Part shown: positions 1 through 5,119 of the stretch, one piece after another | How positions within the stretch are numbered: position 1 is the first letter of the stretch | Layout: each line of letters starts with the position of its first letter | NCBI GenBank assembly: GCA_902783755.1 | Contig: CACZSC010000038.1 | Coordinates: 1-6,635 of the forward strand | Length of the DNA stretch: 6,635 nucleotides | Source of the DNA: an uncultured Ruminococcus sp. | GTDB taxonomy: Bacteria; Bacillota; Clostridia; Oscillospirales; CAG-272 | Direction: 5' to 3' | Program-made: the position numbers and the translations under genes | Notes under the pieces: model-generated | Told to the model about the DNA's origin: nothing | The model's input: the letters and a program-made list of their open reading frames with translations, nothing else | Databases searched by the model: none

Positions 1-600
1 AAGAGGATACCCATGGCAGGAGGGCTAGCGGGAGGTTCTTCTGACGGTGCGGCGGTCCTCCTCGCCCTGAATGATATCATGGAGCATCCGTTCTCAGATG
101 AAGAACTCAGGAGAATCGGAGCCGGCATCGGCGCGGACATCCCCTTCTGCCTTGTCGGAGGCACATGCGAGTGCTACGGGATAGGAAACAGCATTTCCCG
201 TATCGACACCTACGCAACTCCGTCGTACACCATCCTCCTTGTGAGTCCGGGAGGCCGGGTCTCGACACCGGAAGCCTACGAGAAAATAGACGAATACATA
301 AGATCCCGGCCGAAATACGACGGGAGCATACCGGATATCCTCGATGACTTCTTTGACGGGAAGATACCGGTGCAGCATCTGCAGAACGATTTTGAGAATG
401 TGATCATCCCGGAAAGGCCTGATATAGCCGAGCTCAAGCAGAGGCTCATATCCTTCGGCGCATCTGCCGCTCTAATGAGCGGAAGCGGTCCTTCCCTCTT
501 CGGCATATTCACGAAGCACAAAGATGCCATTGCGGCGTACCGCGTACTTGAGGACGAAGGCATAAAGTCCTTTGTCTGCAGGCCCTTGCTTAAATTCTAA
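1..600 (+). CDS. ispE: IspE, 4-diphosphocytidyl-2-C-methyl-D-erythritol kinase, 5'-truncated by window edge
   Basis: GHMP-family kinase that phosphorylates the 2-hydroxyl of CDP-methylerythritol with ATP, in the cytosolic MEP pathway to isoprenoids. The frame is open from base 1, so the gene starts outside the window; the ATG at base 13 is an internal Met. Visible residues 1-199 begin in the ATP-binding glycine loop (KRIPMAGGLAGGSSDGAA, residues 1-18). They continue through GADIPFC (residues 45-51), whose Asp46 corresponds to the family's catalytic Asp, and end with the C-terminal GHMP motif (SGSGPSLFGIF, residues 160-170). Full-length IspE is about 280-300 residues, so roughly the first 85-100 are missing. 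The loop motif combined with GADIPF is typical of IspE rather than of homoserine or mevalonate kinases. The next gene, gdhA, has its own promoter, so the two are probably not co-transcribed by design. No convincing terminator follows. Confidence 0.95.
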   Translation, partial: KRIPMAGGLAGGSSDGAAVLLALNDIMEHPFSDEELRRIGAGIGADIPFCLVGGTCECYGIGNSISRIDTYATPSYTILLVSPGGRVSTPEAYEKIDEYIRSRPKYDGSIPDILDDFFDGKIPVQHLQNDFENVIIPERPDIAELKQRLISFGASAALMSGSGPSLFGIFTKHKDAIAAYRVLEDEGIKSFVCRPLLKF

Positions 601-696
601 AAATGCAGGTTTCACAAACCGCTGATTCATATTTATTCAGATTTTGTCAGAATACAAGATAATATATGCATGATTTGGATTATTTTAGATTTTTTA

Positions 697-725
697 TTGC
701 ATTTTTATTCAGCTTATGATATATT
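697..725 (+). promoter_or_regulatory. gdhA promoter, extended -10 type
   Basis: TTGCAT (697-702) and TATATT (720-725) are separated by exactly 17 nt, and the -10 is preceded by TG one base away (TGA-TATATT), an extended -10 element. A start near 732 would give a leader of about 24 nt, just enough for the gdhA Shine-Dalgarno at 743-747. The surrounding 601-740 gap is strongly AT-rich, so other weak -10-like hexamers occur in it; this is the best-spaced pair. No operator palindrome was seen here. Confidence 0.6.
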
Positions 726-755
726 ATTTGCGAAATTTTATTGGAGGTCATACCA

Positions 756-2090
756 ATGAGTTACTTAAATGATGTCCTTGCCCAAATCGAAAAAAAGTAC
801 TCCTACCAGCCTGAATTTCTCCAGGCAGTGAGAGAAGTCTTCGAGTCCCTTGAAAAGGTGATCACGAAGAATGAAAAGCTGTATGAAGACAATGCGATCC
901 TTGAACGCATCACTGAGCCTGACCGTCAGATCCAGTTCAGGGTGCCGTGGGTCGACGACACCGGCAAGATCCGTATCAACACCGGTTACCGCGTACAGTT
1001 CAACAACTCCATAGGTCCATACAAGGGCGGCCTCAGGCTCCATCCCTCAGTGAACCTTTCAGTCATCAAGTTCCTGGGATTCGAACAGGTATTCAAGAAC
1101 TCCCTCACCTCCCTTCCGATGGGCGGCGCAAAGGGCGGTTCCGACTTCGACCCCAAGGGCAAGAGCCCGAGAGAGATCATGAACTTCTGCCAGAGCTTCA
1201 TGACGGAGCTTTATAAATACGTCGGAAAAGACATGGACGTTCCCGCCGGTGACATCGGTGTCGGAGCCCGTGAGATCGGATATATGTTCGGACAGTACAA
1301 GAGAATGACCGGTCTGTTCGAAGGCGTCCTCACCGGAAAGGGGCTGTCATACGGCGGATCCCTGACACGTAAAGAGGCTACGGGCTACGGACTTCTGTAC
1401 TTCACGGATGAACTGCTCAAGGCAAACGGCAATGGAATGGACGGAAAGAAAGTAGCCATCTCCGGAGCCGGAAACGTTGCCATTTACGCAGCTGAAAAAG
1501 CATCCCAGCTCGGCGGCAAGGTAGTCACGCTCAGCGACTCCACAGGATGGATCTACGACAAGAACGGTATAGACCTCGATCTCGTGAAGGAGATCAAGGA
1601 AGTGCGCCGCGGAAGGATTTCTGAGTACAAGGACGCGAAGCCCGACTGCGAATATCACGAAGGAAAAGGCGTATGGTCCGTTCCCGTCGATATCGCTCTT
1701 CCCTGCGCCACACAGAACGAACTGCTTCTGGATGACGCGAAGGAGCTCGTGAAGAACGGCGTTCAGTGCGTGTGCGAAGGCGCGAACATGCCCACCAGCA
1801 TCGATGCCACAAAGTATCTGCAGGCAAATGGCGTCCTCTTCGCTCCCGGCAAGGCTTCCAACGCAGGCGGTGTCGCAACCAGCGGACTTGAGATGTCCCA
1901 GAACAGCGAGAGACTCAGCTGGACCTTCGACCAGGTCGATTCGAAGCTTAAATCCATCATGATAGGCATTTACAAGAACTGTGAGAGCGCAGCCGAGGAA
2001 TACGGCCTCAAGGGCAACTACGTGGCAGGCGCAAACATCGCCGGATTCACGAAAGTCGTGGACGCGATGCTCGCTCACGGCGCATGCTGA
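756..2090 (+). CDS. gdhA: Glutamate dehydrogenase, hexameric family, probably NADP-dependent
   Basis: Interconverts 2-oxoglutarate plus ammonium and glutamate; in this family the main cellular role is usually ammonium assimilation. The 444-residue length is normal for the small hexameric GDHs. Substrate and catalytic residues are recognisable by comparison with the clostridial enzyme: Lys90 (GPYKGGLR), Lys114 (QVFKNSL), catalytic Lys126 (PMGGAKGG), Asp166 (PAGDIGVG) and Ser381 near the C-terminus. The Rossmann loop GAGNVA lies at residues 237-242. The second beta strand is followed by Ser-Asp-Ser (260-262), as in the NADP-dependent E. coli enzyme and unlike the NAD-dependent C. symbiosum one, so NADP use is inferred. 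The ATG at 756 was chosen because GGAGG (743-747) sits 8 nt upstream. The in-frame TTG at 741 overlaps that ribosome site and would leave almost no room for it. Monocistronic between its own promoter and a hairpin terminator. Confidence 0.97.
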   Translation: MSYLNDVLAQIEKKYSYQPEFLQAVREVFESLEKVITKNEKLYEDNAILERITEPDRQIQFRVPWVDDTGKIRINTGYRVQFNNSIGPYKGGLRLHPSVNLSVIKFLGFEQVFKNSLTSLPMGGAKGGSDFDPKGKSPREIMNFCQSFMTELYKYVGKDMDVPAGDIGVGAREIGYMFGQYKRMTGLFEGVLTGKGLSYGGSLTRKEATGYGLLYFTDELLKANGNGMDGKKVAISGAGNVAIYAAEKASQLGGKVVTLSDSTGWIYDKNGIDLDLVKEIKEVRRGRISEYKDAKPDCEYHEGKGVWSVPVDIALPCATQNELLLDDAKELVKNGVQCVCEGANMPTSIDATKYLQANGVLFAPGKASNAGGVATSGLEMSQNSERLSWTFDQVDSKLKSIMIGIYKNCESAAEEYGLKGNYVAGANIAGFTKVVDAMLAHGAC

Positions 2091-2118
2091 CCGGTCTCAC
2101 AACCTATTAAACAGAATC

Positions 2119-2146
2119 ACCCCCGGTTCAATTCTGAGCCGGGGGT
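2119..2146. terminator. GC hairpin between convergent gdhA and cysK, likely bidirectional terminator
   Basis: ACCCCCGGTTCA (2119-2130) pairs with TGAGCCGGGGGT (2135-2146) around an ATTC tetraloop: 12 bp with one G-U pair. It begins 28 nt after the gdhA stop and ends 20 nt before the cysK stop on the opposite strand. Neither flank carries a clean T-run: the plus side reads ATACTATTG, and the minus side reads GATTCTGTTTAAT. The stem is strong but the U-tracts are imperfect in both directions, so function is inferred from stem strength and position. Confidence 0.7.
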
Positions 2147-2166
2147 ATACTATTGCCTGTTTACAT

Positions 2167-3102
2167 TCAGCTTTCAGTGAAAAGCGGAGTCGAGTAATAA
2201 CGGTCCCCGCTGTCGGGAAGCAGCGCCACGATGACCTTTCCTTTGTTCTCTTCCTTCTTCGCCAGTGTGATTGCTCCGAACAGAGCCGCGCCGGAGGAAA
2301 TACCTACCGATATGCCTTCTTTTCTCGCCAGGAGCTTTGCCGTTTCAAACGCGTCGCTGTTCGATGCCCTGAAGACCTCATCATATATCTTTGTGTTCAG
2401 CACGTCCGGAACGAATCCGGCGCCTATGCCCTGTATCTTATGAGGTCCGCTCCTGCCCTCGGACAGCACAGGCGAATCCTCGGGTTCGACCGCGATGACC
2501 TTGATTTCAGGATTCTGTTCCTTAAGGTATTCTCCGGTCCCTGTCACTGTACCGCCTGTCCCTACTCCCGCGACAAATATGTCGACCTTGCCGTCGGTAT
2601 CGTTCCAAATCTCAGGCCCTGTAGTCGCTTTGTGGATTGCCGGGTTGGCAGGGTTCACGAACTGTCCCGGAATGAAGCTGTCCGGGATCTCGGCAGCCAG
2701 TTCCTCTGCCTTCGCGATTGCGCCTTTCATGCCTTTCGCGCCTTCCGTCAGCACAAGTTCAGCGCCGTATGCCTTCAGTATGTTGCGCCTTTCCACGCTC
2801 ATGGTCTCAGGCATCGTCAGGATTATACGGTACCCCTTGGCTGCGGCTATGGAAGCCAGCCCTATGCCAGTGTTCCCGCTGGTAGGCTCGATTATGACTG
2901 AGCCTTTCTTAAGGATCCCTTTTTCTTCCGCATCCTCTATCATGGCTTTCGCAATGCGGTCCTTCACGCTTCCCGCCGGATTGAAGTATTCCAGTTTTAC
3001 CAGGACCGTTGCCTCAAGACCCAGTTCCTTCTCGATGTTTGCGACCTCCACAAGAGGTGTGTTTCCTATAAGGCCGAGTGTTCCTTTGTATATCCTTGCC
3101 AT
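2167..3102 (-). CDS. cysK: Cysteine synthase, O-acetylserine (thiol)-lyase
   Basis: PLP-dependent cytosolic enzyme making cysteine from O-acetylserine and sulfide. The 311 residues match CysK length and fold-type II order: PLP lysine Lys47 in NPAGSVKDR, the substrate loop TSGNTG (residues 74-79), the phosphate-binding glycine loop GTGGT (181-185), KIQGIGAGF (222-230), and Ser270 in GISSGA, which contacts the pyridine nitrogen. It ends with the typical PDSGDRYYSTPLF stretch. AGGAG lies 9 nt before the ATG. It is the second gene of an operon, 26 nt after the metY stop, and that gap holds only its ribosome site, so it should share the metY promoter and leader control. Cystathionine beta-synthase-like relatives are the main alternative; the length without a C-terminal extension and the close CysK motif match argue against them. 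Confidence 0.95.
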   Translation of the reverse strand: MARIYKGTLGLIGNTPLVEVANIEKELGLEATVLVKLEYFNPAGSVKDRIAKAMIEDAEEKGILKKGSVIIEPTSGNTGIGLASIAAAKGYRIILTMPETMSVERRNILKAYGAELVLTEGAKGMKGAIAKAEELAAEIPDSFIPGQFVNPANPAIHKATTGPEIWNDTDGKVDIFVAGVGTGGTVTGTGEYLKEQNPEIKVIAVEPEDSPVLSEGRSGPHKIQGIGAGFVPDVLNTKIYDEVFRASNSDAFETAKLLARKEGISVGISSGAALFGAITLAKKEENKGKVIVALLPDSGDRYYSTPLFTES

Positions 3103-3128
3103 GGTGTTTTTCTCCTTTTCTTTTTACC

Positions 3129-4409
3129 TTATATTGCCGCGAATCCGTTTTCCAGATCCGCGATTATGTCGTCTATGTGTTCCGTACCTATGGACAGGCG
3201 GATCGTGTTCTGTCTGATCCCCTGGTTCTGAAGTTCTTCTTCGGAAAGCTGTGAATGGGTCGTGGAAGCCGGATGGATCACAAGGCTCTTCACGTCAGCC
3301 ACGTTCGCCAGCAGTGAGAATATCTTCAGATTGTCGATGAACTTCCATGCCTCTTCTCTGCCGCCTTTGATGTCGAACGTAAAGATCGAGGCCCCGCCGT
3401 TGGGGAAGTATCTCTCATACAGAGCATGATCCGGATGAGACGGAAGCGAAGGGTGGCTGACCCTCTCCACTTTCGGATGATTGCTCAGGAATTCCACGAC
3501 TTTCTTCGTGTTCTCCGCGTGGCGGTCAAGTCTCAGTGAAAGCGTCTCGACGCCCTGCAGCAGCAGAAAGGCGTTGAACGGCGAGATACAAGCTCCTGTA
3601 TCTCTAAGCAGGATGGCGCGAATGTATGTCACGAAAGCTGCCGGTCCCACTGCATCATAGAACGATATGCCGTGATAGCTGGGATTCGGATCTGCGATGT
3701 TCGGGTATTTCCCGCTGGCTTTCCAGTCGAACTTTCCGGACTCTACTATTATGCCGCCGAGGGTCGTTCCGTGCCCTCCGATGAATTTCGTGGCTGAGTG
3801 GACTACTATGTCAGCTCCGTGCTCTATGGGACGGATCAGATACGGCGTACCGAAGGTATTGTCAACGACAACCGGCAGTCCGTGCCTGTGGGCAATCTCC
3901 GATATCGCGTCTATATCCGGTATGTCGCTGTTTGGGTTTCCGAGGGTCTCCAGATATATGGCTCTTGTGTTTTCCCTTATGGATGATTCCACTTCCTTAA
4001 GGTCATGGGCGTCAACGAATGTCGTCGTGATACCGTACTGCGGAAGAGTGTGGGAAAGCAGATTGTAGCTGCCTCCGTATATAGTTTTCTGTGACACGAT
4101 GTGCCCTCCGTTCGCAGCAAGGGCCTCTATGGTATACGTTATGGCAGCAGCTCCCGAGGCAAGAGCCAGGCCTGCAGTGCCTCCCTCAAGAGCGGCAAGT
4201 CTTTTTTCAAGAACATCCTGAGTCGAATTTGTCAGTCTCCCGTAGATATTGCCGGCGTCAGCCAGGCCGAACCGGTCCGCAGCGTGCTGGCTGTTGTGGA
4301 AAACATATGAAGTCGTCTGGTATATCGGTACCGCGCGGGCATCTGTGGCGGGATCCGCCTGCTCCTGCCCCACATGCAGCTGAAGTGTTTCAAATCTGTA
4401 TTTGCTCAT
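3129..4409 (-). CDS. metY: O-acetylhomoserine sulfhydrylase (aminocarboxypropyltransferase), MetY-type
   Basis: PLP enzyme of the Cys/Met metabolism family that makes homocysteine directly from O-acetylhomoserine and sulfide (or methionine from methanethiol). The 426 residues and the opening FETLQLHVGQEQADPAT are typical of the OAH sulfhydrylase branch, which is longer than the roughly 380-400 residues of MetB/MetC. PLP Lys208 lies in HSATKFIGGHG. Other cofactor-site parts are NIYGRLTNST (54-63, with Tyr57 and Arg59), Asp183 in VVDNTFGTPY, and the Arg404 region IRLSIGTEH near the C-terminus. AAGGAG lies 9 nt before the chosen ATG. First gene of metY-cysK, behind a leader of about 260 nt with an apparent attenuator and an Rrf2-type operator at its promoter. 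Exact acyl donor specificity (acetyl versus succinyl homoserine) cannot be read from sequence alone. Confidence 0.93.
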   Translation of the reverse strand: MSKYRFETLQLHVGQEQADPATDARAVPIYQTTSYVFHNSQHAADRFGLADAGNIYGRLTNSTQDVLEKRLAALEGGTAGLALASGAAAITYTIEALAANGGHIVSQKTIYGGSYNLLSHTLPQYGITTTFVDAHDLKEVESSIRENTRAIYLETLGNPNSDIPDIDAISEIAHRHGLPVVVDNTFGTPYLIRPIEHGADIVVHSATKFIGGHGTTLGGIIVESGKFDWKASGKYPNIADPNPSYHGISFYDAVGPAAFVTYIRAILLRDTGACISPFNAFLLLQGVETLSLRLDRHAENTKKVVEFLSNHPKVERVSHPSLPSHPDHALYERYFPNGGASIFTFDIKGGREEAWKFIDNLKIFSLLANVADVKSLVIHPASTTHSQLSEEELQNQGIRQNTIRLSIGTEHIDDIIADLENGFAAI

Positions 4410-4445
4410 CTTTTGAATCTCCTTGTTTTTTGATTTTCCGGATAC

Positions 4446-4483
4446 AAAAACAGGACCCGGGAACTGTCTGAAAAGCTCCCGGG
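4446..4483 (-). terminator. Intrinsic terminator in metY leader (attenuator)
   Basis: On the minus strand CCCGGGAGCT (4483-4474) pairs with AGTTCCCGGG (4465-4456): 10 bp with one G-U pair, loop TTTCAGAC. TCCTGTTTTT follows, ending at 4446. It ends 36 nt before the metY start, downstream of the promoter and upstream of the gene it would silence, which is where an attenuator sits. It could alternatively end iscSU transcription reading through from upstream. Its 5' arm has an alternative partner upstream (see the antiterminator entry). Confidence 0.75.
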
Positions 4484-4587
4484 CAAACAGGCTTGATAAA
4501 ACGGCAGTTTTCTTTTGCCGTTATATCCGGCGCACGGACGTACACGATGCTACGTCAAACGCCCCAGCCACTTTACATGCCCGGGAG
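4476..4587 (-). promoter_or_regulatory. Antiterminator pairing that competes with the metY leader terminator
   Basis: Minus-strand CTCCCGGGCA (4587-4578) is the exact complement of TGCCCGGGAG (4485-4476), a perfect 10-bp pairing. The second segment includes eight bases of the terminator's 5' arm, so the two structures exclude each other. The upstream segment lies inside the leader frame, 11 nt past the end of its second Cys codon. A ribosome paused on that codon would leave it just exposed. Both segments contain the palindrome CCCGGG, so a part of the match is shared with self-complementarity, but the flanking CT/AG and CA/TG extend it specifically. Confidence 0.6.
4500..4522 (-). other. Hairpin at the leader-ORF stop codon
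   Basis: Minus-strand AACGGCA (4522-4516) pairs with TGCCGTT (4506-4500) around a purine-rich loop (AAAGAAAAC), followed by TT and ATC. The left arm overlaps the TAA of the leader frame. It could be a transcriptional pause hairpin that keeps polymerase and ribosome in step, or a weak terminator, since a TTTT run straddles its base. The pairing is seen in sequence; the role is inference. Confidence 0.4.
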
Positions 4588-4643
4588 ATAAGCATTCGAC
4601 AATAACAGTATCCGTTCTGCACATAAGTAACAGAATTCAGCAT
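4521..4643 (-). CDS. Putative 40-aa Cys-containing leader peptide of metY-cysK
   Basis: Short frame from ATG (4643-4641) to TAA (4523-4521), starting about 26 nt after the predicted transcription start. GAAGG (4656-4652) lies 8 nt upstream of the ATG. The peptide begins MLNSVTYVQNGYCYCRMLIS (residues 1-20) and ends in TSVRRI. It has four Cys in 40 residues (13, 15, 23, 34), far above ordinary frequency, with two separated by one codon. No transmembrane or signal segment is evident, and I recognise no protein family. Codons 19-22 coincide with the antiterminator strand. The likely role is as a translation sensor: slow decoding of Cys13/Cys15 when charged Cys-tRNA is scarce would favour the antiterminator and let metY-cysK be transcribed. 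It may instead be a fortuitous frame; conservation in relatives would decide. Confidence 0.5.
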   Translation of the reverse strand: MLNSVTYVQNGYCYCRMLISRACKVAGAFDVASCTSVRRI

Positions 4644-4675
4644 GTCCTGCGCCTTCTTTCTTTCGCGTTTTCCGT

Positions 4676-4704
4676 ATTATATCTCCATTCTCCTACTATG
4701 TCAA
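4676..4704 (-). promoter_or_regulatory. metY-cysK promoter, perfect consensus sigma-A
   Basis: On the minus strand TTGACA (4704-4699) and TATAAT (4681-4676) are separated by exactly 17 nt, with transcription expected near 4669. The -35 box starts only 20 nt after the iscU stop. A perfect consensus promoter would be very strong if unregulated, which fits with a repressor site across the -35 and an attenuator downstream. Confidence 0.88.
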
Positions 4705-4709
4705 TAGGT
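4684..4709 (-). promoter_or_regulatory. Rrf2-type operator over the metY -35 box and spacer
   Basis: The core ACCTATTGACATAGTAGGA (4709-4691) contains CCTA-N9-TAGG, followed by GAATGGA. It matches the element at the iscS promoter: the 40-nt blocks around the two promoters agree at about 31 positions, including bases outside the -35 and -10. A repressor here would cover the -35. The assigned regulator is the Rrf2 protein encoded at 6453, by shared site and proximity; binding is inferred. Confidence 0.65.
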
Positions 4710-4723
4710 TTTTAGAAATATTT

Positions 4724-5107
4724 TCAGATTTTGTTTCCGGTCCTCTTTTCGTAATCCTCGAGAGCCTTCTGGATGGCCTCCTCTGCCAGTACGCTACAGT
4801 GCATCTTGTATGCCGGCAGTCCGTCCAGCGCCTCCGCGACCGCCTTGTTCGTGAGTTCCTTCACCTCGCTTACAGGCTTTCCCTTGATGAGCTCGGTTGC
4901 CATCGAACTCGAAGCTATGGCACTGCCGCATCCGAAAGTCTCAAACTTCACGTCCTTCACGATGCCGTCTTCTATCTTCATATACATCTTCATTATATCG
5001 CCGCATTTGGCGTTACCTACCTCTCCGATCCCGTTGGCATCCTCGATTATGCCCACGTTCCTGGGATTGCGGAAATGATCCATCACCTTTTCGCTGTATA
5101 AAGCCAT
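4724..5107 (-). CDS. iscU: Fe-S cluster assembly scaffold, IscU/NifU N-terminal type
   Basis: Small cytosolic scaffold on which IscS-derived sulfur and iron are assembled into Fe-S clusters for transfer to apo-proteins. At 127 residues it is a stand-alone IscU-type domain. The cluster ligands are all present: Cys35 in AKCGD (with Asp37), Cys60 in FGCGSAIASSS, and His103-Cys104 in KMHCSVLAEEA. The motif before the last Cys is LPAYK rather than the LPPVK that binds HscA in proteobacterial ISC systems, which fits with clostridial clusters without hscA/hscB; none is visible here. The start is set by AAGGAG (5121-5116) 8 nt upstream. That ribosome site overlaps the iscS stop codon (TAAGGAG), with 12 nt between the genes, so translation is probably coupled to iscS. 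SufU is an alternative name, but SufU proteins are longer with an insert between the second and third Cys, not seen here. Confidence 0.94.
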   Translation of the reverse strand: MALYSEKVMDHFRNPRNVGIIEDANGIGEVGNAKCGDIMKMYMKIEDGIVKDVKFETFGCGSAIASSSMATELIKGKPVSEVKELTNKAVAEALDGLPAYKMHCSVLAEEAIQKALEDYEKRTGNKI

Positions 5108-5119
5108 CCTCTTATCTCC

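Larger units (their letters stand above)
4410..4670 (-). promoter_or_regulatory. Long 5' leader of metY-cysK with attenuator architecture
   Basis: This gene-free gap between iscU and metY is occupied by the transcribed leader. From a start near 4669, in transcript order, it holds: a ribosome site and 40-codon Cys-containing frame (4643-4521); an antiterminator strand inside that frame (4587-4578); a local hairpin GACGTA/TACGTC (4556-4537); a second hairpin at the leader stop codon (4522-4500); the intrinsic terminator (4483-4446); and the metY ribosome site (4424-4419). The iscS and gdhA leaders, predicted from similarly placed promoters, are only about 24-30 nt. The consensus parts of SAM-I riboswitches and T-boxes were looked for and not found. 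Control by leader-peptide translation is inferred. Confidence 0.7.

Noticed and set aside
608..620. GGTTT-CAC-AAACC hairpin after ispE as a terminator
   Set aside because: Only 5 bp with three A-T or T-A pairs, a 3-nt loop, and no T-run directly after it.
741..755. TTG start for gdhA five codons upstream
   Set aside because: It overlaps the GGAGG ribosome site that is ideally spaced for the ATG at 756, and it would itself lie about 9 nt from the predicted transcription start.
2102..2118. A fourth operator-like site (ACCTATTAAACAG) after gdhA
   Set aside because: Only one half matches; the TAGG half-site is missing, and it lies between convergent gene ends with no promoter nearby.
1981..2901. 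306-codon open frame running from gdhA across the convergent gap into cysK antisense
   Set aside because: It crosses the terminator hairpin and overlaps two confident genes; its composition (many Arg, Cys, His) and lack of motifs indicate a chance frame.
4410..4670. SAM-I (S-box) riboswitch or T-box upstream of metY
   Set aside because: A fragment TTATCAAG (4499-4492) recalls the start of an S-box, but it lies just 7 nt before the terminator, and the following GGTGGAGGGA and GATGAAACC..GCAACC parts are absent. The T-box signature GGTGGNACCGCG is also absent.
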